A stretch of DNA of 9,057 nucleotides. Origin: Planctomycetaceae bacterium. Its GTDB lineage: Bacteria; Planctomycetota; Planctomycetia; Pirellulales; Pirellulaceae. The stretch spans positions 234-9,290 of the forward strand of contig DMPQ01000497.1 in NCBI GenBank assembly GCA_003455945.1, given 5' to 3'. How positions within the stretch are numbered: position 1 is the first letter of the stretch; the number at the start of each line of letters is the position of its first letter. Below are positions 1 through 7,111 of this stretch, piece by piece. The notes beneath the pieces were generated by a model. It was not told where the DNA came from and searched no databases. It saw only the letters and a list, made by a program, of their open reading frames with translations. The position numbers were made by a program, and so were the translations under genes.

Positions 1-1380
1 ACCATCCGCCCGCCGCTCCATCCGCATCTGCAGGACGTCGAAACCATGTTCTTCATCCGCGTCCGGCCCGCGCAGAAAGCTGCCCAGCCGGCCCACGAGG
101 AAACTGTTCCGCACCGATTCGGGCCAGTCGCCACCCAGCCAGGTGAGCCCGGTCGGCGAACTGTGCGCGTTGAAGGTGCTGGTCGGCTGGCCGGACATGA
201 TGCCGGCGGGCCCGAGGTTCACGACCGGCAGGACAAACCTCACCCCGGGCGGCGCCGGTGGCGTGTGGGGATACCATTTCCTCTCCGCCGGCGCGTCGCC
301 GAACTGGTACGGAAAACCGTGATGCCGCGGCGCTCCGCCCGGCGCGGGCGGCACGATGTGGTCCATCTCCTCCGGCGCGTGCGCATCGGGGCCGTTGGAC
401 ACCGTGAAAAGGTTGCCGGCGCCGTCCCAGGCGAAGCTGAACGCATTGCGGATGCCCCGCGCGATGATCTCGATCTTCGGCGCCGACGCCTTCGGATCGA
501 GGCGCCACATCGTCGCCGTGAGATCGGTTTCGCCCATCGTCCCCAGGTTGGGCACATTGCCCGGCTCCCCCGCATCGGTGCGCGAACCGTTGCTCGCATA
601 CAGCATCCCATCGGGACCGAACCGAATGTCCGAGAGCCCGTGCGTGTAGGGCCCGATGCCCCAGGGATAGCTCGTGCGCAGCCAGGGCTGAGGCGCGACC
701 GGATTGCCCTCGGCGTCGACCGGAGCGCCACGAGTCGAACCGTCGTACCAGGAATACCCTTCCTCGAAGTCCGGCAGCGTCGACAGGTCGGTCAGCGACT
801 GGAGCTTCCACGAGCGGCCGTAGAAATCCCCTTGCTGGATCAGACCGGCGAAGCGGAGCATGAACGACGCCACCTCGGCCTTGTCGTCCTCGTCCACCAC
901 GCGCGACAGCGCCTGGTTCATCAGCTGCAGGGCTCGAACCCGATCGCGATCGAACGAGTTGAGGACCGTGCCGCTGCCGTCTCCGTAGCCGCGACGATAC
1001 TCGCCGCCGATCCGGTACCCGATATGTTCGACCTGCTGATGGAGCGTCGCTGCCGCTTCGAGCAGACGCCAGTTTCGGCCGTGCGCTTCGATCGCCCCTT
1101 CCACCAGCTCGTCGAATCCGGCGGTCTCACCGAGTTGTTGCTGAGCAAGGAATGCCTGCTGCAGGTCGTTGCCGACCTGGCGCGGATCGGTGTCGGGATC
1201 ATGAGCCAGCTGCCGATAGGCGTCGAACGCCTCGCGCAGATTGCCGTCGTTCATCAGCTTGACCGCCTTGGCTCGCAACGCCGCGTCGTCGGCACCGGCC
1301 GATCCGACCGCGAACAGTCCGCAACAGGCGAGCAGTGCCGCTCGCAGAATCGCTCCGATCGAGAGGGTCGGGAGCTGCAT
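1..1380 (-). CDS. Chimeric frame: alpha-2-macroglobulin-like N-terminus joined to PQQ-type sorbosone/glucose dehydrogenase C-terminal half (3' end outside window)
   Basis: An open frame of 460 codons has no stop and runs off the left edge. The ATG at 1380-1378 is preceded by GGAG (1393-1390) at 9-base spacing and opens a signal peptide (hydrophobic stretch about residues 7-28, likely cleavage after GSAGA), so the product should be exported. Residues 1-220 contain AVKLMNDGNLREAFDAYRQL, RDRVRALQLMNQAL and SLTDLSTLPDFEEGYSWYDG, which I recognise from the N-terminus of large planctomycete alpha-2-macroglobulin proteins (normally well over 1,000 residues). From about residue 229 the protein reads PWLRTSYPWGIGPYTHGLSD, RFGPDGMLYASNGSRTDAGE, IARGIRNAFSFAWD and LGPAGIMSGQPTSTFNAHSS, typical of periplasmic beta-propeller sorbosone/glucose dehydrogenases, beginning mid-domain. 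The switch falls at VDAEGNPV (residues 221-228). Before it, CGA and GGA codons are frequent; after it, CGA is absent and GGA occurs once. The two half-identities are from memory of the families. A joined product is probably an assembly artefact, though a real fusion cannot be excluded. Confidence 0.75.
   Translation of the reverse strand, partial: MQLPTLSIGAILRAALLACCGLFAVGSAGADDAALRAKAVKLMNDGNLREAFDAYRQLAHDPDTDPRQVGNDLQQAFLAQQQLGETAGFDELVEGAIEAHGRNWRLLEAAATLHQQVEHIGYRIGGEYRRGYGDGSGTVLNSFDRDRVRALQLMNQALSRVVDEDDKAEVASFMLRFAGLIQQGDFYGRSWKLQSLTDLSTLPDFEEGYSWYDGSTRGAPVDAEGNPVAPQPWLRTSYPWGIGPYTHGLSDIRFGPDGMLYASNGSRTDAGEPGNVPNLGTMGETDLTATMWRLDPKASAPKIEIIARGIRNAFSFAWDGAGNLFTVSNGPDAHAPEEMDHIVPPAPGGAPRHHGFPYQFGDAPAERKWYPHTPPAPPGVRFVLPVVNLGPAGIMSGQPTSTFNAHSSPTGLTWLGGDWPESVRNSFLVGRLGSFLRGPDADEEHGFDVLQMRMERRADG
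697..720 (-). other. Junction between the two halves of the chimeric frame
   Basis: These 24 bases encode VDAEGNPV. That octapeptide reads naturally in both the macroglobulin-type protein (after STRGAP) and the dehydrogenase (before APQPWLRTSY). A short identical stretch shared by two unrelated genes is where a short-read assembler, or a recombination event, can switch templates while keeping the frame. The exact breakpoint inside this stretch cannot be placed from the sequence. Confidence 0.5.
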
Positions 1381-1983
1381 GGGTCGGGACTCCGTAGTAG
1401 AAGAGCGCAGCCGAGCGACTCGATAGGCGATCGTCGGTCGCAAGGTGCGTGCAGGTCGTCGTCAGGCGGACGGTTCGGCGAGCGGACCATGGATTCGCGC
1501 GTCCGGACGAGCCAGCTTGGGGCGATGGTCACCGTCACGCTGGGTCGTCGCGACGAGTCGACGGAACGACCGAGACGGGGGACGATCGGACCAGGGAGCG
1601 GTGCGGACGAGACGATTCGTCGGTTCGACGATCGGAGTCCCCAAGAAGTTCCCTCGGCCGCCGACCGAAAGTTCGCGGAGTCCTTCGCTTCGAGGAACTC
1701 CGGGAACGGGCCAAACGTCCGAGACGACGGTTCGACGAGGACTCCGTTCGCTCGACCTCGGTCAGGATACCGCAGGGGACCGATCGATCGGAGGGAGCAG
1801 GATCGAAAATCGGGTGACTGCGGCGTCTGGTGGGGACCGGGACACGCCCCCGGACCGAAAGCCTCTGGCGGGATCGCGGAAAGGGGGCATCCGGTCGTGC
1901 GTTGCGCGGCGGTGGAAGGCGATTACAATCGAATGCGGTAGCCGAGAGACGGAACGCGGCATCACGAGCCGGCGAGGGGTGGC
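1381..1983. other. Divergent intergenic region, 603 bases
   Basis: The region lies between the start of the minus-strand frame at 1380 and the plus-strand start at 1984, so it should hold promoters in both directions. The only recognisable signals are a ribosome binding site for the left gene (GGAG, minus strand, 1393-1390), a promoter-like pair for the right gene (1902-1929) and its ribosome binding site GAGGGG (1974-1979). Open frames exist on both strands but give Arg/Ser-rich translations with no domain sense. A short palindrome, GACGA-T-TCGTC, lies at 1611-1621. I see no RNA gene, repeat family or mobile element remnant. Confidence 0.6.
1902..1929 (+). promoter_or_regulatory. Probable sigma-70-type promoter for the J-like membrane protein gene
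   Basis: TTGCGC (1902-1907) and TACAAT (1924-1929) are separated by 16 bases. TACAAT is one base from the TATAAT consensus and is AT-rich in a very GC-rich setting. Its end is 54 bases upstream of the ATG at 1984. The same hexamer occurs at a similar distance before the next plus-strand gene. The -35 match is only partial, and no transcript data are available. Confidence 0.45.
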
Positions 1984-4140
1984 ATGACGTTCGATCCATA
2001 TCGCGACTGGCTGGGGCTCCCCGCCGGGCGTCCGCATGCCTTTGCGCTGCTCGGAATCTCGCCGCGAGAGACCGACCCGGCAGCGATTCGACGCGCGGCC
2101 GACGAGCGACTGGCGGCAGTCCGAAGCATTCGGCCGGGCGATCAGGTCGAAGCCTGGACGCGGCTGCTGGAAGAGATCACGACCGCCCGCGATCTGCTCT
2201 GCGATCCCGAACGGCGAGCCGCCTATCTCGACAAGCTTCGGCGCCGTCGCGAGGGGAGCGGAGGAGGGAAGGGGGCTTCGGCCGCTCCCGACGCATCGGC
2301 GACCGGCCGACGATCGACGCCCCCCTCGCCGAGTGCGGAATCCGCGACTCGATCGGCCGACGACCGACCGACGGCGGCCTCCGAAGCGATCGGCACTCCG
2401 CAGGATGCCGAGTCGATCGATCCGATGGCCCCCTTCGATCCGATGGCCCCGCTCGCTCCGGCACCCTCTCTCGTTACTCCTTCCGCGCCGATGTCGTCGC
2501 CGATGCCGCTGAATGCTTCGGCATCGACGTCGACTGTGGCGCCGATCGCGGGAAGTTCGATCGGCGAAGTCGAGGGACGCGGCACGGTACCGGCAGGACG
2601 ACTGCCGATCGGGGCGGCGCCATCGGTCGCGGCGCGCCATCAGGAACGAGTTCGCAAGGGGCGCGGCGGTCTGCTGATGCTGGGGCTGGCGGGGTTGGTC
2701 TTCCTCGCCTCGCTGGCGGTCACCGGCTACCTGCTCCGCGAACCGCTGATGGCGGCGCTGTCGCGCGACGACGACTCGAAAGCCCCGTCGGAACCTGCCG
2801 GGGAGAACGGCAACGCCGCTGATCCTGCGGCTCCCTCGACCCCGCCTTCGAACCCGACGGACGACGCCGATCGGGAACCGGACGACGACACCGACGTCGA
2901 TCCCGATCCTCCCGTCGTCTCGGACGACGATCCGGCGATGACCGATCCGGATGCGATGATGCCGAACGAGAACGACTCGGACGATCCCGACGGGACCGAT
3001 CCGACCGACGACAGTCCCTCCGAAGACGATCCGGAAGTGGGTGATCCGGAAGACGAACCGGAGCTGCGCCGGCTGATTCGTCCCGAAGGTTATCGTCTGG
3101 CGAATCTGCTTCGCGATGCGATGCGAGCGACGGCGGCGGGGGAGGAAGACGAAGCGGAGCGACTGATCGGCGAGGCGAGGACGATCGCCGACGGGACCGC
3201 CGAATCGGAGTGGGTCGATCGACTGCAGATTCTCCGTCAGACCTATGACCGCTTCTGGAAGGAGGTCGCCGTCAGCTGCGGGCAATTGGAATCGTCCGAG
3301 GTGCTCGACGTCACGCCTCAACTGCAGGTGGTGGTGGTCGAAGCGAGCCCGGAGCGGCTGGTGTATCGCGTCAGCGGAGCGCGCGAAGAGCGTGCTCCCC
3401 GCGACCTGCCGCCGGGGCTCGCGCGGTTCATTCTCGAATCGGTCCGCGCCGACGACGACGACGTATCGCGACTGATCGGCGCCTTCTACGCGATCCAATC
3501 GGCCGACGACGCGACGCTGCGCGAGCGAGCCGAGACCGCTTGGCGGACGGCCGAGACGGCGGGAGTTGCGGTCGGCCCGCTGCTCGCCTGGCTGTCGGAC
3601 GATTATCAGGATCTGATCGATCGCTTTCCGCCGGCCGAAGTGCCGGCCGAAGCAATGCTGGCCGAAGCACGCGAGACGTTCGAGACGGCGAACGAGGCGC
3701 GCACCAAGGAAGCGAGGACCCCCGACGAGAAGAGCGCGTTGTCGATCGAGCTGGTCGGCAAGGCGACCGGATCGGATGCGACCGTCGACGCCTTTCTGAC
3801 GTTCGAACTGGCGGCCGATCTGGCCGCCGCATCGGGGCATTCGCCGCGTCTTGAAGAGGTACTTGAGCTGTGGGAAGCGTGGTTCAAGATCGACCGGATC
3901 GCGACCCTCGCGCGGCTGCTCCCCAAGGCCGCCAAGGTCTCGGCGTCGCCGGACGAATGCCGACTGACGGTGGCGCTCGCCCTCCAGGCGGCTCAGCAAG
4001 CGGTCGGCCGCAAGCGGCGTGAAGAGGCCGAAGCGTTGTTCGAGGCAGCCAACGATGCGGCTCAGAAGTCCCGCGACCCGGAACTGCGCGCCACGACGAT
4101 GCAACAGACTCGAACGCTCGCGGGGCGTCTGGAAGAGTAA
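1984..4140 (+). CDS. J-like domain, single-span membrane protein with acidic linker and C-terminal helical repeats; function unknown
   Basis: 718 residues. The ATG follows GAGGGG (1974-1979) with 4-base spacing and opens the planctomycete-type N-terminus MTFDPYRDWLGLP. Residues 1-85 resemble a degenerate J domain (FALLGISPRETDPAAIRRAA, then ARDLLCDPERRAAYLDKLRR) but lack the HPD tripeptide needed to stimulate Hsp70, so co-chaperone activity is doubtful. Residues 90-219 are a Ser/Pro/Ala linker. A transmembrane segment spans about 230-251. Basic residues just before it (RVRKGRG) suggest the N-terminus is cytoplasmic and the rest extracytoplasmic (positive-inside rule). Residues 262-360 are extremely rich in Asp, Glu and Pro. 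Residues 360-718 are mostly helical; the last 160 or so (FETANEARTKEARTPDEKSA onward) resemble a repeat region I recall from planctomycete hypothetical proteins. It is followed by a hairpin and a separate promoter, so it may be monocistronic. No catalytic motif is visible. An envelope scaffold or sensor is a guess. Confidence 0.85.
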   Translation: MTFDPYRDWLGLPAGRPHAFALLGISPRETDPAAIRRAADERLAAVRSIRPGDQVEAWTRLLEEITTARDLLCDPERRAAYLDKLRRRREGSGGGKGASAAPDASATGRRSTPPSPSAESATRSADDRPTAASEAIGTPQDAESIDPMAPFDPMAPLAPAPSLVTPSAPMSSPMPLNASASTSTVAPIAGSSIGEVEGRGTVPAGRLPIGAAPSVAARHQERVRKGRGGLLMLGLAGLVFLASLAVTGYLLREPLMAALSRDDDSKAPSEPAGENGNAADPAAPSTPPSNPTDDADREPDDDTDVDPDPPVVSDDDPAMTDPDAMMPNENDSDDPDGTDPTDDSPSEDDPEVGDPEDEPELRRLIRPEGYRLANLLRDAMRATAAGEEDEAERLIGEARTIADGTAESEWVDRLQILRQTYDRFWKEVAVSCGQLESSEVLDVTPQLQVVVVEASPERLVYRVSGAREERAPRDLPPGLARFILESVRADDDDVSRLIGAFYAIQSADDATLRERAETAWRTAETAGVAVGPLLAWLSDDYQDLIDRFPPAEVPAEAMLAEARETFETANEARTKEARTPDEKSALSIELVGKATGSDATVDAFLTFELAADLAAASGHSPRLEEVLELWEAWFKIDRIATLARLLPKAAKVSASPDECRLTVALALQAAQQAVGRKRREEAEALFEAANDAAQKSRDPELRATTMQQTRTLAGRLEE
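2417..2450 (+). repeat. 18-base in-frame tandem duplication
   Basis: The 16-base sequence TCGATCCGATGGCCCC occurs at 2417-2432 and again at 2435-2450, an 18-base period that encodes DPMAPF followed by DPMAPL in the low-complexity linker of the J-like membrane protein. It keeps the frame and looks like slippage or a recent small duplication in a region under weak constraint. Confidence 0.7.
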
Positions 4141-4141
4141 G

Positions 4142-4179
4142 GGAGCCGAACGAACCGGAGCTCCGCCGATTTCGGCTCC
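4142..4179 (+). terminator. Hairpin just after the J-like protein gene, possible terminator
   Basis: GGAGCCGAA (4142-4150) pairs perfectly with TTCGGCTCC (4171-4179), a 9-base-pair stem with a 20-base loop that itself contains the palindrome CGGAGCTCCG (4156-4165). It begins one base after the stop codon. There is no T-run afterwards (C-rich instead), so it is not a classical intrinsic terminator. It could assist termination or protect the 3' end. Confidence 0.45.
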
Positions 4180-4221
4180 GCTCGCCCCCCAAGCGTCTGT
4201 CCCCCTCGGCCGTCGCCGGTC

Positions 4222-4227
4222 TACAAT
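4222..4227 (+). promoter_or_regulatory. Likely -10 element for the HEAT-repeat protein gene
   Basis: TACAAT at 4222-4227 ends 51 bases before the GTG start at 4279, closely matching the position of the same hexamer before the gene at 1984. A clear -35 box is not visible; the sequence 16-19 bases upstream is C-rich. Together with the hairpin at 4142-4179 it suggests this gene has its own transcript. Confidence 0.35.
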
Positions 4228-4278
4228 GAGCCCCGCATCGCCAGGGGCTCGTCGGCAGGTCGGTCAGGAGCGTCAGTC

Positions 4279-6195
4279 GTGAAGCATTCGATCGGGTCGG
4301 AGTTCGCCGTGGTGCGGGCCACAGGGGAACGTTTCGGTCGCCTCGTCAGGACGGTCGTCGGCGGTTCGATCGTCTTCGGTTCGATGTTCTCCGGTCCGGC
4401 GATCGTCGGTTCTGCGGCGCTGCTCGCCCCGATCGTCTCGTCCGCCGGCGCCGACGAGATGACTCGGCCGTTCGAGCAGCTCGATCAGCCGATGTACTCG
4501 TCGCCGAAGCCGGTTCGGCAGCGTCTGGTCAAGGGGCACCTGATCGACGCGATCCCGCTCTGGATCCGGGCGCTCGAGCAGGACCGGAACGAAATGAAGA
4601 TCGCAGCTGCCGACGCGATCGTGCGGGCACAGCAGTCCGGCATGCCGGGTCTGGGCGCCGCGACCGACGCGCTGCTCGCCTGTTACGAGCGTCCCGAAGC
4701 GGACGTGCGACGAGCCGCGGCGCGGGCGCTGGTCGCGATCGACGCTCGCGCCGCGATGCCTGCCTTCGAACGGGACCTCGATCGCCTTCCCGAGACGATT
4801 GCCGACTGGACCGAGCAGGGGCTCGCCTCGTGGAAGAGCGAACCGGCCAAAGCCGTCTGGCGCCGACGCCTGACCGAGCCGAACGTCCGGACTCCGGATC
4901 TGCGTCGGGCGGTCGCCGGTCTGGTCGCGGCCGAGGACCGAGACTCGATCCCGTCGCTCCGGCAGATCGTGCTTGATCGTTATCGCGGATTGGGGGATCG
5001 TCTGACGGCCGCGCGCGGCTTGGCGCAGCTCTCCCGAGCGGGCGAAGAGCCGCATGCCGTCGCGCTGCTCGAGGCCGGACTCCCCGGCAACGATCTGCTG
5101 GCGGCGACGCTGGTGTCGCAGCACGGGACCGAGGCGAGCGGCCTGTTGGAACGGATCGCTCGTCAGGGGATCGATGCGGCGGGGGTGATCGCCGCGGGGC
5201 GTCTGCGCGAACTCGATCCGAAGCTTCTCTTTCCGATCGGCCGCGAGCTGACCGAGCGGAAGGATCGCGAGCTGCGTCGTCTGGGGATCGTCGCGCTCGA
5301 GACGCGACAGTCGACCGAGGATGTCGCGCGGCTGCTCGAGATGTTCGCGGACCTGCATCCTCAGGTCCGTCACGATGCTCGCCAGGCGTGCGAGCGGTTG
5401 GCGGCGGTCGCCGAACATCGCCCGGCGATCGCGGCGTTCGTGGCGGACATCGCCGCGAATCGGCGGGGCCCCGAACACTGGCGCGTGATCGAGCAGTCGT
5501 GCGTCTGTATCGGCAATCTCGACCTGGAGGAGAACACGGCCGGGCTGCTGGCGCTGCTGGACGAGACACGTCCCGAATCGAGCTGCTCGGCGGCTTGGGC
5601 GCTGGGGAAGCTCGATGTCGAGGCGACCTACGCGCCGGTCGCCGAATACTGCGGCCGACAGCTCGACGGTTACGACCGGAAGGATCTCCCGCGTCCCTAT
5701 CCGGACGAGGTGATGAGCCACCTGCTCCAGCTGCTCGGATCGGCTCGCTACGAGCCCTCCTTGTCGATGATGACGCGGCTGATTCCCAAGGGGCTCTACG
5801 GCATCGAATCGCGAGCGGCGGCGATCTGGTCGATCGGGCTGCTGCTCGAAGAGAAGAACGATCCGGCGATCGCGCAGCGGTTGGCGGAGCGGATGCTGGA
5901 CGGAGCGGGGATTCCGCCCGAGGCCGATCTGGTTCGCCGCATGAGTGCCATCTCGCTCGGACGGATGCGATCGGTCGAACAGGTCGCGAACATCGAGTCG
6001 ATCGCGTCGGGAGGAGTCGCCACCGAACTCGGTTGGTCAGCCGCGTGGGCGCTGTCGACGATCGACGGACGAGCGATCCCGGTCGCCGATCCCTACGTGC
6101 GGACCGAGATCGACTGGTTCCTCCAGCCGCTGGATGCCGAACCGGTACCGGAGCCGCTGGAGAACGATGCTCCGGCGGGGGACGGCGAGAACTGA
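4279..6195 (+). CDS. Exported HEAT-repeat protein, function unknown
   Basis: 638 residues starting with GTG, with AGGAG (4266-4270) at 8-base spacing. The N-terminus has a long basic region, a hydrophobic stretch (about residues 26-55) and a probable signal cleavage after SSAGA (residue 58), so the mature protein should be extracytoplasmic. An alternative GTG at 4309, with GGAG 6 bases upstream, would give a more ordinary signal peptide. The rest is an alpha-alpha solenoid of HEAT-like units, for example VRRAAARALVAIDARAAMPA, LRRLGIVALETRQSTEDVAR, VRHDARQACERLAAV, SSCSAAWALGKLDVEATYAP, SRAAAIWSIGLLLEE and LGWSAAWALSTIDGRAIP. Such solenoids usually bind other proteins; there is no enzymatic domain, haem-binding CXXCH motif or lipobox. 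Similar exported HEAT proteins are common in planctomycetes. It lies 138 bases after the J-like membrane protein gene and converges with ymdB. A partnership with its neighbour is possible but is inference only. Confidence 0.87.
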   Translation: MKHSIGSEFAVVRATGERFGRLVRTVVGGSIVFGSMFSGPAIVGSAALLAPIVSSAGADEMTRPFEQLDQPMYSSPKPVRQRLVKGHLIDAIPLWIRALEQDRNEMKIAAADAIVRAQQSGMPGLGAATDALLACYERPEADVRRAAARALVAIDARAAMPAFERDLDRLPETIADWTEQGLASWKSEPAKAVWRRRLTEPNVRTPDLRRAVAGLVAAEDRDSIPSLRQIVLDRYRGLGDRLTAARGLAQLSRAGEEPHAVALLEAGLPGNDLLAATLVSQHGTEASGLLERIARQGIDAAGVIAAGRLRELDPKLLFPIGRELTERKDRELRRLGIVALETRQSTEDVARLLEMFADLHPQVRHDARQACERLAAVAEHRPAIAAFVADIAANRRGPEHWRVIEQSCVCIGNLDLEENTAGLLALLDETRPESSCSAAWALGKLDVEATYAPVAEYCGRQLDGYDRKDLPRPYPDEVMSHLLQLLGSARYEPSLSMMTRLIPKGLYGIESRAAAIWSIGLLLEEKNDPAIAQRLAERMLDGAGIPPEADLVRRMSAISLGRMRSVEQVANIESIASGGVATELGWSAAWALSTIDGRAIPVADPYVRTEIDWFLQPLDAEPVPEPLENDAPAGDGEN

Positions 6196-6201
6196 ACGCC
6201 G

Positions 6202-6226
6202 TCGTCGGGCCTGCAGCCTCCGACGA
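6202..6226. terminator. Hairpin between convergent genes, possible bidirectional terminator
   Basis: TCGTCGG (6202-6208) pairs with CCGACGA (6220-6226), a 7-base-pair stem with an 11-base loop, extendable by one G-T pair. It fills nearly all of the 31-base gap between the HEAT gene stop (6193-6195) and the ymdB stop (6229-6227). The convergent position supports a shared termination role, but no T-run follows in either direction. Confidence 0.45.
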
Positions 6227-7030
6227 TCAGGCTTCCGCCGCCAGCGGATGCTTCTCGTCGATCAGGACGCGACGGATCGCCGTTGCGCGACGGTCGCTCG
6301 GATCGATGTCGACGATCGCTCCGGACAGACGGAGATCGGCAGTCGCGACCAGGAAGGTCGTCGGCATGAACGAGTAGGTCGTCTCGAGGATCCGCTCGTA
6401 GCGCCGGCCGATGATGCCGTCGTACGGTCCGGTCATGCCGACATCGCACTGAAAGGCGGTTCCGCCGGGCAGGATCTGCTCGTCGGCGGTCGGGACATGC
6501 GTATGAGTCCCGAGCACCGCCGAGACGCGTCCATCCAGATAACGACCGATCAGCTGCTTGTCGCTCGTCGCTTCGGCGTGAAGATCGACGACGATCGCCG
6601 ACAGATCCTCGGGAAGCGAGGCGAGAACCCGATCGGCCGCTCGGAGCGGACAGTCGACCGGCTTCATGAAGACGCGGCCGATCAGACTGAAGACGGCGAC
6701 GCGCCGGCCGTCGGCGGTCGTCAGGATCATCAGCTCGCGCCCCGCCGCCTCGGGCGGAAAGTTCGCCGGCTTCACGGCGGGCGAATCGCCGGCGAGCAGA
6801 TCGACGATCTCGCGTTTGCGGTAGATGTGATCGCCGAGCGTCACGCCGTCGATGCCCGAAGCGAGCAGTCGGCGGAACTGCGCCTTGGTGATGCCGGAAC
6901 CGTCCTCGACGTTCTCGGCGTTCGCGACGACCAGGTCGATCGCTTCGGCCTGGCGCAGCCGCGGGACGACGCGACAGACGAAGTCCAGACCGTTCCGTCC
7001 GACGATGTCGCCGATGAACAAGAGCCGCAT
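6227..7030 (-). CDS. ymdB: YmdB family metallophosphoesterase (cyclic-nucleotide phosphodiesterase type)
   Basis: 267 residues, the usual length. The ATG at 7030-7028 follows GGAG (7040-7037) with 6-base spacing and the family start MRLLFIGDIVG. In Bacillus subtilis YmdB is a di-metal phosphodiesterase acting on cyclic nucleotides and affecting biofilm and motility decisions. Visible metal-site residues are D8, E39 and N40 (NAEN), H151 (DLHAEATSDK), and H176 and H178 (GTHTHVPTAD). GMTGPYDGIIG near the C-terminus is also characteristic. An oddity is that the usual GNHTWD segment reads GDHIYR: Asp67 replaces the metal-binding Asn, while His68 is kept. Asp can also bind metal, so activity may survive with altered metal or substrate preference. 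It lies 118 bases downstream of rny in the same direction, as in many bacteria, so co-transcription is likely. The protein appears cytoplasmic, with no signal peptide. Confidence 0.93.
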   Translation of the reverse strand: MRLLFIGDIVGRNGLDFVCRVVPRLRQAEAIDLVVANAENVEDGSGITKAQFRRLLASGIDGVTLGDHIYRKREIVDLLAGDSPAVKPANFPPEAAGRELMILTTADGRRVAVFSLIGRVFMKPVDCPLRAADRVLASLPEDLSAIVVDLHAEATSDKQLIGRYLDGRVSAVLGTHTHVPTADEQILPGGTAFQCDVGMTGPYDGIIGRRYERILETTYSFMPTTFLVATADLRLSGAIVDIDPSDRRATAIRRVLIDEKHPLAAEA

Positions 7031-7059
7031 CGTTCGCTCCCGAGCGAGTCGGATCGTCC

Positions 7060-7084
7060 GGCGCCGCGGCGATACCGCGGCGCC
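7060..7084 (-). other. Strong GC hairpin in the rny-ymdB spacer
   Basis: GGCGCCGCGG (7060-7069) and CCGCGGCGCC (7075-7084) form a perfect 10-base-pair, all-GC stem with a 5-base loop (CGATA on the plus strand, TATCG in the rny-ymdB transcript). It lies 30 bases upstream of the ymdB start. There is no U-run after it in the direction of transcription, so it is unlikely to be a standard terminator. It may act as an mRNA processing or stability element, or as an attenuator. Confidence 0.6.
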
Positions 7085-7111
7085 CGAGACGATGACCGGA
7101 AGGGGTTCGGA

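Noticed and set aside
46..1941. 631-codon plus-strand open frame over the chimeric gene and spacer
   Set aside because: It is the complement of the minus-strand coding frame in the same codon register, is very Arg-rich, and has no recognisable domain.
1445..1999. Several overlapping open frames in the divergent spacer
   Set aside because: All give Arg/Ser/Asp-rich translations from CGA/TCG-rich DNA with no ribosome binding site or domain that would support a gene.
2871..3066. Thrombospondin type 3-like or RTX-like calcium repeats in the acidic segment
   Set aside because: No regular repeat period or glycine spacing is present; it is better described as acidic low complexity.
1762..4104. 780-codon minus-strand open frame antisense to the J-like protein gene
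   Set aside because: The translation is Arg-rich with no domain sense, and the plus strand carries a coherent protein with a family start, membrane span and ribosome binding site. Long antisense frames are expected with this codon usage.
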